This document shows positions 21,340 to 30,743 of a stretch of 64,000 nucleotides of DNA, piece by piece. The stretch is from Balneolaceae bacterium. GTDB taxonomy: Bacteria > Bacteroidota > Rhodothermia > Balneolales > Balneolaceae. The notes under the pieces are model-generated. The model was given only the letters and a program-made list of their open reading frames with translations. It was not told the DNA's origin and ran no database searches. The number at the start of each line of letters is the position of its first letter. Position 1 is the first letter of the stretch. A program made the translations under genes and the position numbers. The stretch spans positions 28,856 to 92,855 of the forward strand of contig REDA01000044.1 in the NCBI GenBank assembly GCA_007693745.1, in the 5' to 3' direction.

Positions 21340-24300
21340 ATGAAAGACAAACGCAACTATTTGTCAGTCATCCTTTTATCAGGATTACTATTTTCACTTT
21401 CCTCGATAACGGCGATTGCACAGACAATAACAGGCAGTGTAACGGACGCAGGTACGGGTGAACCCCTTCCTTCTGTATCCGTTATGATTGAGGGGACTCT
21501 CACAGGTACAATTACCAATCTGAACGGCGAGTATGAAATTACAGTCCGCTCAGGAGAGGATGTTCTTGTATTCAGCTCAATCGGTTTTGAAACAACCCGA
21601 ATTCGTGTTGGGGATCAGACCCGTATTGATGTCAGCCTGAATGAAGATACGGTAATCCTGGACGAGCTTATTGTTACAGGTTACACAATTCAAAGACGGG
21701 CCGATGTTACCACAGCAATATCATCAGTACCAAATGTACAGCAACAACTCAACCGGCCGATCACCAATGTTGCGGATATTCTTCAGGGTGCCGTACCGGG
21801 GGTCACTGTCATACGTGAGGGTGGTGATCCTACACGTGAATCAAATGTCATTATCCGGGGTCAGGGTACTCTCGGCTTTACAGCTCCGCTGTGGGTTGTT
21901 GATGGTGTACCGTATGATGGACCCCGCCCAAATCCCCGTGATATTGAGAGTATAGAGATCCTGAAAGATGCTGCGGCAGCGGCTATATACGGAGCCAGGG
22001 CTTCAAGTGGTGTGATATTGGTAACAACCCGAAGAGGCGAATCAGCTACACCCCGTGTTGAAATCGACTATATGAGAGGGTATGCCCAGGCCGTGAACCT
22101 GCCCTCAGCACTCACCGCTCCGGAGTATCAGGCAGCCCAGACCAATGCCCACCTCCATGCAGGAGACCCTCCACCTGCCGGACACAATCCGCTTCTGAAT
22201 CCCTGGGGTGCGGTTCAGCGGACCGACTGGATGAACGAGATTTTCAGAACAGCTCCTTACGACAATCTGAATGCACGTGTGAGCGGACAATACAGTAACC
22301 TGAATTATATGACCTCTTTCGGATATCAGGGAGAAGAGGGTATTCTGAGGAATACTTATAACCAGAGGCTTAGCTGGAGATTAAAAACCGATTTTGATGT
22401 AAACCAGTGGCTGCGATTCGGGCAGAATTTCTATCTGAACTACGGGAATTTCAGAGGCACCAATACAACCAGCGATTTTAGTGGTGTGGTTACCGCTGCA
22501 ATTTTTATGAATCCGGCTGCACCGGTCTACGATCCGGTCACAACCTTCCATGGAAGTGTCCCTTTTGAATTATCTCAATTTGCCGGAGCCTACGGGGATG
22601 TGTACAATCCGGTGGCTCTTCTGGAGCGCGATGAAGGGCAAAGGGAAAATTTCACACTCACCGGAAATGTATATGGTCAGGCCAATATTATGGATAACCT
22701 CCGGTTCAAAACCACATTCAGCCTTCTCAGACGCACCAACTCTGAAAAACGTTTCGATCCGATCCGTTTGGAAATCGGCCGAAGCACACCTGAGAATGTT
22801 CTAACCCACTACGAAGGAAAACAATTTAACTGGCTATGGGATCAGCAGCTTGACTATCTGCAAAATTTCGGACGCCATAACGTATCGCTTACAGCTGTCT
22901 ATTCAGCCGATTACCGCTCATTTGAAGATTTCTCGGTGAACTTCCGTGGATTCGATAATGAAGCAGACTTCTTCCGCTATATCAACAACGCCGGGGATAC
23001 GAGCCGGCCGGGTAGTGCAGGCGCATGGGAGGACATCATGCTCTCCATGGTTGCAATCGGTAACTACAGTTTTGATGACCGCTATTTTGTGGGCGCCTCC
23101 ATTCGCCGGGACGTCTCATCCAGGCTTCCGGAAGGAAATCGAAGCGATATTTTTCCATCGCTTTCCGGGGCATGGAAAATATCCTCCGAACGCTTTTTTG
23201 ATGTTGAGTCCATCAACATGCTGAAACTGAGGGCCTCCTGGGGTGAAATCGGAAACATCAACTCTGTAAGCCGTACCGCATTTGCGAATCCGCTGTCAAG
23301 CTCATTATCCCATCTTGGAGACCCCCCGGTCAGGCCACTATCTTTTTTCGCCAATACAGTGGCGAATCCGAATTTAAAATGGGAGAGGACCGAAACCTAT
23401 AATGCAGGGATTGACCTGCATATGTATCGCGACCGACTCATTTTTACTGCTGAGTATTATGAGAAATTTACGCGGGGTGTAATTTTGAGAAATGCACCAA
23501 ACACACATCAGGGTATGGGATCCGGTCCGCTGATTAATGCAGGAGATGTTTCCAACAAGGGAATTGAATTTTCGGCCACATACCGCGGACAAATCAGGCA
23601 GTTTGCCTACAGTATTGGCGGTAACTTCTCCAAGAACAACAATGAGCTGCTCACCTTCGGTGATTATGACGCGGATGTGATTCGTCATGGGGATGCCGTG
23701 AGAGGTGTGCTGTTTCCTTTCCAGAGTGAACCCGGCCAGCCACTCAGGTCGTTCTTCCTGATTCCCTCGAACGGAATATTCCAGTCGCAGGCTGAAATAG
23801 ATAATTACACTGGTTCGAATGGCACTCCGATTCAACCCAATGCCCGGCCCGGAGACCTCCGGTTCGTAGATGTGAATGGAGATGGCAGAATTACAAGTGC
23901 AGATAAAATCTATATGGGTAACGCCATCCCTGATATAACCTACGGATTTAATATCAATCTGAATTACAGGGATTTTGATTTCAGTACGTTCCTTCAGGGT
24001 GTAGCCGGTAACAAGAACTTCTTCGGTTACAAGTACAACGCCTATCAGGCCGCTATACAGCCCTACAATATGGATCGCAGAGCGATGGATGCGTGGACAC
24101 CTCAAAACACCAACACAAATATTCCGGTGATGTCCACTCAGGATCCAAACAACAATTACGGCACCGAATCTGACTGGTATCTCTACGATGCAAGCTATCT
24201 CAGAATCAGAAATGTAACCTTTGGATACACAGTACCACACAGCATCTTGTCACGCGTGGGTTCAGGTGTAACGGCAAGGTTCTATGCAAGTGTTGACAAC

Positions 24301-24414
24301 CTGCACACCTTTACAAGCTATCCCGGAATGGATCCGGAGATTGGAGACAGAATCGACAGTGCGTTCTATCCACAGGGCCGTACGTTTGTATTTGGCGTAA
24401 ACCTCGGATTTTAA
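21340..24414 (+). CDS. SusC/RagA-type TonB-dependent outer-membrane transporter 1
   Basis: A 1024-residue outer-membrane receptor. After a signal peptide ending near residue 28 there is a carboxypeptidase-D-like regulatory domain (ITGSVTDAGTGEPLPSVSVMIEGT), then a TonB-box-like VLDELIVTGYTIQRR, a plug (VADILQGAVPGVTV, PLWVVDGVPYD, IESIEILKDAAAAAIYGARASSGVILVTTR) and a ~750-residue 22-strand barrel ending in FVFGVNLGF. SusC proteins import ligands captured by a SusD lid using TonB energy. The susD partner follows after 27 bases and a LamG lipoprotein after that. The neighbours are phosphoesterases rather than glycosidases, which suggests a phosphate- or phosphonate-bearing ligand. No ECF sigma/anti-sigma pair or hybrid two-component regulator is adjacent. 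Confidence 0.93.
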   Translation: MKDKRNYLSVILLSGLLFSLSSITAIAQTITGSVTDAGTGEPLPSVSVMIEGTLTGTITNLNGEYEITVRSGEDVLVFSSIGFETTRIRVGDQTRIDVSLNEDTVILDELIVTGYTIQRRADVTTAISSVPNVQQQLNRPITNVADILQGAVPGVTVIREGGDPTRESNVIIRGQGTLGFTAPLWVVDGVPYDGPRPNPRDIESIEILKDAAAAAIYGARASSGVILVTTRRGESATPRVEIDYMRGYAQAVNLPSALTAPEYQAAQTNAHLHAGDPPPAGHNPLLNPWGAVQRTDWMNEIFRTAPYDNLNARVSGQYSNLNYMTSFGYQGEEGILRNTYNQRLSWRLKTDFDVNQWLRFGQNFYLNYGNFRGTNTTSDFSGVVTAAIFMNPAAPVYDPVTTFHGSVPFELSQFAGAYGDVYNPVALLERDEGQRENFTLTGNVYGQANIMDNLRFKTTFSLLRRTNSEKRFDPIRLEIGRSTPENVLTHYEGKQFNWLWDQQLDYLQNFGRHNVSLTAVYSADYRSFEDFSVNFRGFDNEADFFRYINNAGDTSRPGSAGAWEDIMLSMVAIGNYSFDDRYFVGASIRRDVSSRLPEGNRSDIFPSLSGAWKISSERFFDVESINMLKLRASWGEIGNINSVSRTAFANPLSSSLSHLGDPPVRPLSFFANTVANPNLKWERTETYNAGIDLHMYRDRLIFTAEYYEKFTRGVILRNAPNTHQGMGSGPLINAGDVSNKGIEFSATYRGQIRQFAYSIGGNFSKNNNELLTFGDYDADVIRHGDAVRGVLFPFQSEPGQPLRSFFLIPSNGIFQSQAEIDNYTGSNGTPIQPNARPGDLRFVDVNGDGRITSADKIYMGNAIPDITYGFNINLNYRDFDFSTFLQGVAGNKNFFGYKYNAYQAAIQPYNMDRRAMDAWTPQNTNTNIPVMSTQDPNNNYGTESDWYLYDASYLRIRNVTFGYTVPHSILSRVGSGVTARFYASVDNLHTFTSYPGMDPEIGDRIDSAFYPQGRTFVFGVNLGF

Positions 24415-24441
24415 ATAGAACACAAGTAATTCTAACTGAAA

Positions 24442-26031
24442 ATGAACAGAACAATGAACAGAATTCAACGCTTTTTATTCACAGCACTTCTGAGCGGCGT
24501 CATGCTGTCATCCCTCACGGGTTGCGGGGATGATTTTGTAGTGACCACACCGCAGGGATCTCTTACCGATGCCGCCTTCTGGCAGACGGAAGCGGATGCT
24601 ATATCCGCCTCAAATGCACTCTACTGGAGGAAGTTTGATAATAACAACATGTATGGGCGGGGGATTATGTGGTATATTAACGCCTCTGATGATATGGTGA
24701 CCGGCCGTGCCGATGCCGCTTCCGCCCGCCTTCGCGATTTTATTGCGGACGGCTCTGAAAGCAGGGTTCGGGACTATTATGGCTTTGCCTATCAGAAGAT
24801 TCAGTACGCGAATAATATTCTCCGGAATGTACCGGATATGGACATCAGGGAAAGCCTGAAAAACAGGATACTCGGTGAGGCTTATTTCAGCCGCGGATAC
24901 TTTCAGTTAAAACTGGCAGGTTTGTATGGTGACCACAGGGCTGGGATTCCGATTGTAACCGAGGAGAATATGGAAGAGGATTTCTTTCCGAGAGCGACTC
25001 ATGTCCGTGAAAACTACGCAGCGGCCGCCGCAGACCTGCAGAGAGCAAGCGAGCTTCTTCCCTACTTTACCTCCTACAGTTCTGAAGACCTGGGCAGAGC
25101 CCACAAAGATGCAGCCAATGCGTTTCTTGCAAAAACCTACCTCTACTGGGGACAGTATGACGACAGCCAGTGGAGTAACGCTGTGCAGGCGGCAGACCGG
25201 GTGATCAGTTCACCCACCAACCGCGGCCTGATCAACACCGGCACTCCGGAAACCGATTTCCACAGTGTCTTCTGGATCCGAAATAACTGGTCATCCGAAT
25301 ATATCTACTCTATTGTGAGTGGCGTACAGACAGGCTCAATCCTTCCGGGAGTCATGCTCGAGCAGGTTGCATGGGGTATCTACAACGGATGGGGATACTT
25401 CCATCCCACACTTGATCTCTATGAGCATTTTGAAGAGGGAGACCACCGCAAAAAAGCAACCATTCTTGAGTTCGGCGATGAGTTCATGTTCAATGGGCAG
25501 CCCAGACGATATTTTTCCAGCAATTCATGGACCGGTTTTCAGTTCAATAAATATATGGAAGGATACTGGGAAGATCATAGTATCAACGTAAACCCGAATG
25601 GAAACAAGCCGACAACCAATCTGAATATCCCTCTCATGCGTTTTGCAGAAGTAGTATTGATTAAAGCGGAAGCTCTTCTGATGCAGGGTCAGAATGCAGA
25701 TACGGAAATCAACATGATCCGTGAGCGGGCCGGACTGGCTCCCATCAGCAATGCCACTATGGACGACCTGAAAAGAGAACGTCGTTCGGAACTTGCCGGT
25801 GAATTTTCTGACCGTCACCTCGACCTTGTTCGATGGGGAGATGCTGCGGAAGCGTATGCCAGGCCGGCACTCGGACGAGCTCATTTTGATACCAACGACC
25901 CCGATTCGGGTTATGAAATCATTGAAGCCTGGAGAGCGAGGCCTAATTTCAATCCCTCTGTTCACCATGTATGGCCAATCCCGACCCGGTATGTAGAAGC
26001 TTCCGGAATCGAACAGAATGAGGGCTGGTAA
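24442..26031 (+). CDS. SusD/RagB-type outer-membrane lipoprotein 1
   Basis: A 529-residue SusD-like surface lipoprotein. The signal peptide ends in a lipobox (SSLTGC) with a downstream acidic GDDF stretch typical of surface export in Bacteroidota. The TPR-rich SusD fold is seen in ILGEAYFSRGYFQLKLAGLYGD, DAANAFLAKTYLYWGQYDD and IPLMRFAEVVLIKAEALLMQG, and the C-terminus has NPSVHHVWPIPTRYVEAS. SusD closes the SusC barrel and binds ligand. It is tightly coupled to susC upstream (27 bases) and the LamG lipoprotein downstream (33 bases). A second ATG four codons in would also keep the signal peptide. Confidence 0.92.
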   Translation: MNRTMNRIQRFLFTALLSGVMLSSLTGCGDDFVVTTPQGSLTDAAFWQTEADAISASNALYWRKFDNNNMYGRGIMWYINASDDMVTGRADAASARLRDFIADGSESRVRDYYGFAYQKIQYANNILRNVPDMDIRESLKNRILGEAYFSRGYFQLKLAGLYGDHRAGIPIVTEENMEEDFFPRATHVRENYAAAAADLQRASELLPYFTSYSSEDLGRAHKDAANAFLAKTYLYWGQYDDSQWSNAVQAADRVISSPTNRGLINTGTPETDFHSVFWIRNNWSSEYIYSIVSGVQTGSILPGVMLEQVAWGIYNGWGYFHPTLDLYEHFEEGDHRKKATILEFGDEFMFNGQPRRYFSSNSWTGFQFNKYMEGYWEDHSINVNPNGNKPTTNLNIPLMRFAEVVLIKAEALLMQGQNADTEINMIRERAGLAPISNATMDDLKRERRSELAGEFSDRHLDLVRWGDAAEAYARPALGRAHFDTNDPDSGYEIIEAWRARPNFNPSVHHVWPIPTRYVEASGIEQNEGW

Positions 26032-26064
26032 TCATTTCCCACTTAAAAAATTAAATAGACTGCT

Positions 26065-27168
26065 ATGAAAAAAATAGGATCAATAATTGCACTCTTTGTT
26101 GCTCTGGCCTGGTTCACAGGCTGCAGCGATGAATTTCAGGAGATGGATACCCGTTTAATTGACCGTGAGATTACCTTTTCCTTCCTGAATCCGCAAACCG
26201 GTGAGCTGGTAAGTGGAGTAATGGAGGGTGCTTTCCGACCGGAAAATAACCTGCAGGTTCAAATCTCTTCAGATTATACCATTGATAAGGTGGATATTGT
26301 CAACATCAATACAAGAACCGTACTCGGCAATGTAGCGGTAGGAGGTAATCAATTCAGTTACTCTACACCGGTAGCCGAAATGGGAATTCCATTCGGACAG
26401 GCAGTCAACATCGCCTTTCATGTCTATTTTGCGGATGCCGGTGTAGATGGCTTTAACCATGCTTCCATGCGTTCGTTCACCTTCCGTGTGCAGGATGATA
26501 TCCCCTCCAATGTTCATTTTGTACGCTCGGATGGTACAATGCTTGAACTATCAACCGAAATCATCAATGCGGCTCAGGTCTATGATGACCCGGTTTACGG
26601 GATAGTCACCTCCTTTAAGGGCGGGGAAAACTCCTTTATGATTGTAGAAGACAATCCTCTTCTCCGGTTTGGAGCTAACAGAGACTTTACCGTCAGCTGG
26701 TGGATGAAAAGTGATCATAACATCAGCGATCCCGCCGTGATGGGAACACAAAACTGGGCAAGCGGCGCCAATACCGGCTGGGTGGTGGCTTGGTCACGTG
26801 GGAGATTACGTTTTGTTGCCTCCTCACGTGAGGATGGAGTACGGAATCAAACTCCATATACCAGCGAACAGAAGTTCGACCTGAGACAAGACAACCCGCT
26901 CTGGGCAGACAATGAATTCCATCATGTAGTGCTTACTGCTGTAAGGGGCGAAGGGATGTACATCTATATCAATGGAGAAGAAGAAGGATTTGGAAGCATG
27001 GAAGCAGTGAGCCTTGACAACGAAAACCAGATACATATCAATCAGGATGGAACCGGTAACTACGGAGGTACCAATCCCGATAGAAAACTAAGGGCAGAGT
27101 ATGCTCAGATCCGGTTTTACGACCGTGCCCTAACTGCAGCGGAAGTCCGCGAACTTTACAACGAATAA
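26065..27168 (+). CDS. LamG-domain surface lipoprotein of the SusCD-1 operon
   Basis: A 367-residue lipoprotein (lipobox WFTGC, Cys20). An Ig-like N-terminal region (about 30-150) is followed by a LamG/concanavalin-like lectin domain (about 160-365): FTVSWWMKSDHN, WASGANTGWVVAWSRGRLRF, NEFHHVVLTA, YIYINGEE and the C-terminal AQIRFYDRALTAAEVRELYNE signature. Proteins in this place after susD usually act as surface binding proteins that hold the ligand near the transporter. No catalytic residues are evident. A terminator follows directly, so susC-susD-this gene form one unit. Confidence 0.85.
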   Translation: MKKIGSIIALFVALAWFTGCSDEFQEMDTRLIDREITFSFLNPQTGELVSGVMEGAFRPENNLQVQISSDYTIDKVDIVNINTRTVLGNVAVGGNQFSYSTPVAEMGIPFGQAVNIAFHVYFADAGVDGFNHASMRSFTFRVQDDIPSNVHFVRSDGTMLELSTEIINAAQVYDDPVYGIVTSFKGGENSFMIVEDNPLLRFGANRDFTVSWWMKSDHNISDPAVMGTQNWASGANTGWVVAWSRGRLRFVASSREDGVRNQTPYTSEQKFDLRQDNPLWADNEFHHVVLTAVRGEGMYIYINGEEEGFGSMEAVSLDNENQIHINQDGTGNYGGTNPDRKLRAEYAQIRFYDRALTAAEVRELYNE

Positions 27169-27181
27169 ACATATATCTGTT

Positions 27182-27213
27182 GCAGCCCTGCTTGAAAACA
27201 GGGCTGCTCTTTT
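27182..27213 (+). terminator. Rho-independent terminator of the SusCD-1 operon
   Basis: A perfect 9-bp stem GCAGCCCTG/CAGGGCTGC (27182-27190 with 27199-27207), an 8-base loop and a TCTTTT tail. It is 13 bases past the LamG gene stop. Confidence 0.85.
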
Positions 27214-27358
27214 GTCCCGGAACTAAACCTCATCCCGCAAAAGGTTCTGCATTGGATAACCTGCGTCACACAATTCCCTGACCTGAAACGATTTCAAACA
27301 TCAAAAAACTCTATTCTGTCCCTCAAACCCAAACCACCGCTCAGGCGAGGCTGAATCA

Positions 27359-28840
27359 ATGATCACAAAACCACTCCTATTGACACTTTTTTTCTGCCTT
27401 CTGATAACAGCGATGCTGATGGAAACCGCACTGGCGGATGACAGAGGAGAGATACATGTTCTTGAACTGACCGGAACGATTACTCCTTCTGAAGAAGGAA
27501 CGTATATTAAAATCCCATTTACTGTCCCCTCTTCCACCGGTGCCCTCGAAATTGAGTTCGAATATGAAGGCAGAAGAATCCACTCAGAAATTGAAATTGG
27601 TCTCTTCGATCCAAACGGCTTTCGGGGAACCAGCCGTTTTTCAAAAAGCCGCTTCTATCTCAGCCGTCACCGAACCACACCCTCCTACTTCCCGGGTCCT
27701 GTTGAACCCGGCGAGTGGCATGTTTCCCTGGGATTCCCAACGATCAGACAGGAATCGGCATACAGAGTCAAAATTACAATGATTCCAAAAAGTCACCCGG
27801 TTTATACCGGACCCGACAGTGAGTCGCTGCAGGATTCTCTAAAGTGGTACAAAGGAGATTTTCATACACATACCGGCCACAGTGATGCGTTTGGATGTCA
27901 CGACACACGCGGATTACGATCACCATGCCAGGTCTATCAGGTGGCTGAAGCCTCCCATCGAAACGGACTGGACTTTGTCTCAATCAATGACCACAACACT
28001 GTGAGCCACCATCAGGATATATTTACCATTCAGCCAACCTTTCCGGATCTTTTACTCATACGCGGACAGGAAGTAACCACATTTTTTGGCCATATGAATG
28101 TGATCGGCACCAGTGAACCGGTTGACTTCAGAATCGGTTATGAGAACTACACTGTATCTGACATTCAGGCACTCTCCAGAGACCTGGGATCTCTTTTTGT
28201 GATCGCCCATCCAGGACGGGAAACCGGCCCTTCATGCACCGGTTGTGGCTGGAGTGCTGAAAATACAAACTTCGATCTTGTGGATGCTATCGAGATTGTG
28301 AATGGTACAAATGTTGAAACAGCCATAGCAGGGATCCCTTTTTGGCATGAACGCCTCAATGAAGGATACAGGATTACAGGTATTGGAGGAAGTGATGATC
28401 ATGGAGCCGGCTTTGGAAGAGCGCAGCCGGGAACACCCACAACCATGGTTTACGCGGCTTCTCTTTCTGAAAAAGATCTGATCGACAGCGTTCGCAAGGG
28501 GCGGGTATATCTCAAAACCAGAGCCCCGGAAGGGCCTGAAATTCGCTTTTACGCCACAATGGGGGATAAGAGATGGGAGATGGGAGATGAAATCAGAAGT
28601 AAAGAATTAACAGAAAAAGAAATAAAATTTTTCATAGAATACAGTCATTTTGAAGAAAATGAAGTTGAGCTAATCATAAATGGTGAACTCGTGAACCATT
28701 CTCTGATTGATCGAAACCCATCCGGGCATTTTGCAACAAAAGAGTTTTCTCACCCGGCAAATGAAACGGGCTGGATTCGGTTTAATCTGAGAGACCCTGA
28801 GGGGATCACCGTAATATCAAATCCAATCTATATCCGTTAA
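27359..28840 (+). CDS. Exported PHP-domain metallohydrolase (CehA/McbA-like)
   Basis: A 493-residue protein with an N-terminal signal peptide (MITKPLLLTLFFCLLITAML to about residue 27). A beta-rich N-terminal domain precedes the PHP hydrolase domain, which starts at FHTHTGHSD (His169, His171). Further metal-site segments are INDHNTVSH, RGQEVTTFFGHMNVIG, VIAHPGRE and GGSDDHG. PHP enzymes hydrolyse phosphoesters with a trinuclear metal site, and the CehA/McbA subgroup includes secreted ester and carbamate hydrolases, so the bond cut is not certain. Two cysteine clusters (GCHDTRGLRSPC and SCTGC) sit near the active-site region. Only 11 bases separate it from the next phosphoesterase gene, so the two are co-transcribed. 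Confidence 0.85.
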   Translation: MITKPLLLTLFFCLLITAMLMETALADDRGEIHVLELTGTITPSEEGTYIKIPFTVPSSTGALEIEFEYEGRRIHSEIEIGLFDPNGFRGTSRFSKSRFYLSRHRTTPSYFPGPVEPGEWHVSLGFPTIRQESAYRVKITMIPKSHPVYTGPDSESLQDSLKWYKGDFHTHTGHSDAFGCHDTRGLRSPCQVYQVAEASHRNGLDFVSINDHNTVSHHQDIFTIQPTFPDLLLIRGQEVTTFFGHMNVIGTSEPVDFRIGYENYTVSDIQALSRDLGSLFVIAHPGRETGPSCTGCGWSAENTNFDLVDAIEIVNGTNVETAIAGIPFWHERLNEGYRITGIGGSDDHGAGFGRAQPGTPTTMVYAASLSEKDLIDSVRKGRVYLKTRAPEGPEIRFYATMGDKRWEMGDEIRSKELTEKEIKFFIEYSHFEENEVELIINGELVNHSLIDRNPSGHFATKEFSHPANETGWIRFNLRDPEGITVISNPIYIR

Positions 28841-28851
28841 TCAAAACCGAT

Positions 28852-30465
28852 ATGAACAATTATTCCCGGACTGTTGTTCTCATTTCTTCCATCCTTCTTC
28901 TCATTCTCAGTGGTTGCCGGATACAGGACAGCCTAAACGGGCGGATTGCATCCCATGTCATTATTATTGGATTGGATGGTGTAGGCTCCGATGCGATGCA
29001 ACTCTCACATACCCCGCATCTCAACCGGATCATATCCGAGGGCTTTATCGCACCTGAGTGCCGGGTGGTGATGCCCTCCGTAAGTTCATCCAATTTCAAG
29101 ACCATGCTAACGGGTGTGGGACCATCCGAGCACGGCGTAACGTCCAACAGCTGGCAGAGAGACAACCGGCTCATTGATCCGGTCGTTACAGGGTATGAAG
29201 ATCTATTTCCAAGCATCCTCAGCTGGACACGCGAACAGCTGCCGGATGCAAACATTCATTTCTTTTATGAGTGGGGTTCGCTTGCCCGTATGTTTGAACT
29301 CTCCGCTGCAGACAGAGCCGAACATGAAAACGACGGAGAAACCAATTTCCGAAATGCAATGAATGCCTTTTTCGAAGAACTACCCGATCTTCTTTTTCTG
29401 AATGTGGATGAGACAGATGCCTATGGTCACCGCTACAGCTGGGAAAGCGATGAGTTTATGGAACGCGTCAGCTTTTACGACGCTCTGATCGGTGAATTTG
29501 TAACCCGGCTGGAGGAGAACGGGCTGAAAGAGAGAACCCTTCTTCTGATTACTGCCGACCACGGTGGGATCAATCATGGCCACGGAGGGGAAAGTGATGA
29601 GGAGATGTACGTGCCGATTATCCTTTTCGGAGCGGGTGTACATCCCGGTAAGGTATATGACGAAACCTGCTATCTATATGATGTGGCTCCCACAGCAGCC
29701 TATGCCCTGGGAGTCACCCCGCCCACTGCAGTATTTGGCCGGCCGCTAAAAGCAGCCTTTTCAGCAGAAAGCAGCAACAGAACCTATGTGCCACTCCCGA
29801 AAATACGTCCTGCCGCGGGGTTCTATACCGATCCTGAAGTTGAGGTGACACTTCGAGCTGATCATGAAGAAGCTGTGATTCATTATACTATCGACGGAAG
29901 CCAGCCTGGAACGAACTCAGCTGTTTATCAAGAACCCTTTTCAGTTTCCGGACTTACACTCATTCGGGCGCTTACCCAGCTCGGGGGTGAAGTTAGCCGT
30001 GAGCAATCGGTTTTTATCCGGACAACCGATGAAACCTCCGGGAGGTTTGTGGAGTGGACATACATTGAGGGTGAATGGCGGCAGGTTCCCGACTTCAGCC
30101 GCTATCCCGTCGTGAAACGGGGTACAAGTTTTGAAATCTCACTGGATGAAATACCGCACAGGGAAGATTACTTTGCGGTTGCATATACCACTCATATCGA
30201 AATCGAAACAGGGGGAACCTATACGTTTTTTACCAATTCTGACGATGGCAGCCTTCTTTTTATCGATGGAGAACTCATTGTGGATAATGATGGCACTCAC
30301 TCAACCAGAGAACGTTCAGGAACCATTGAACTGGAATCCGGAATCTATCCTCTGGAAGTTCGTTACTTCGAAAATTATATGGGCGAACATCTGGATGTAT
30401 CCATTCAGGGACCCGGAATCCCGAAACAGATTCTTACAAACCGTTTCTTCCGACCCCAACCTTAA
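28852..30465 (+). CDS. Alkaline-phosphatase-superfamily lipoprotein with chitobiase-C and PA14 domains (copy 1)
   Basis: A 537-residue lipoprotein (lipobox ILSGC, Cys22). The catalytic domain (about 35-310) is of the nucleotide pyrophosphatase/phosphodiesterase type: IIIGLDGVGSDA (Asp42), the nucleophile region MPSVSSSNFKTMLTGVGPSEHG with Ser78 at the Thr/Ser nucleophile position, DETDAYGH, and TADHGGINHGHGG. A chitobiase/hexosaminidase C-like Ig domain (about 320-395, VIHYTIDGSQP) and a PA14 carbohydrate-binding domain (about 405-535, FFTNSDDGSLLFIDGELIVDNDG) follow. This suggests a phosphodiesterase anchored to a glycan-bearing substrate. A second protein of the same architecture is encoded at 43567-45258. 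Confidence 0.88.
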   Translation: MNNYSRTVVLISSILLLILSGCRIQDSLNGRIASHVIIIGLDGVGSDAMQLSHTPHLNRIISEGFIAPECRVVMPSVSSSNFKTMLTGVGPSEHGVTSNSWQRDNRLIDPVVTGYEDLFPSILSWTREQLPDANIHFFYEWGSLARMFELSAADRAEHENDGETNFRNAMNAFFEELPDLLFLNVDETDAYGHRYSWESDEFMERVSFYDALIGEFVTRLEENGLKERTLLLITADHGGINHGHGGESDEEMYVPIILFGAGVHPGKVYDETCYLYDVAPTAAYALGVTPPTAVFGRPLKAAFSAESSNRTYVPLPKIRPAAGFYTDPEVEVTLRADHEEAVIHYTIDGSQPGTNSAVYQEPFSVSGLTLIRALTQLGGEVSREQSVFIRTTDETSGRFVEWTYIEGEWRQVPDFSRYPVVKRGTSFEISLDEIPHREDYFAVAYTTHIEIETGGTYTFFTNSDDGSLLFIDGELIVDNDGTHSTRERSGTIELESGIYPLEVRYFENYMGEHLDVSIQGPGIPKQILTNRFFRPQP

Positions 30466-30743
30466 TTTTACGTTTTCACAATCTGCTGCCTGAACAGAGA
30501 ACCATAAACAGTTTTCGAGGCATAAGGTTAACCAGTAAAAAAATTCATAATCAGCCACTATAGTGCTGATTTCAAGAATTCAAAGCGGTTACATCAACAC
30601 ACAATTGAGGTTACAGCGCCGGTCTGTAAGGGGCAGCATTCATAACACAGGATACAAGCATTACATTTTTTTTTGTAGCTTACAATTCACATTGCGGCCT
30701 CTGCTGATAACAGGGTCGTGATCTCATTCCAAAACAACATATC

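Noticed and set aside
23374..24240. A 288-codon minus-strand frame
   Set aside because: Antisense shadow of the SusC-1 barrel, with no start signal or family motif.
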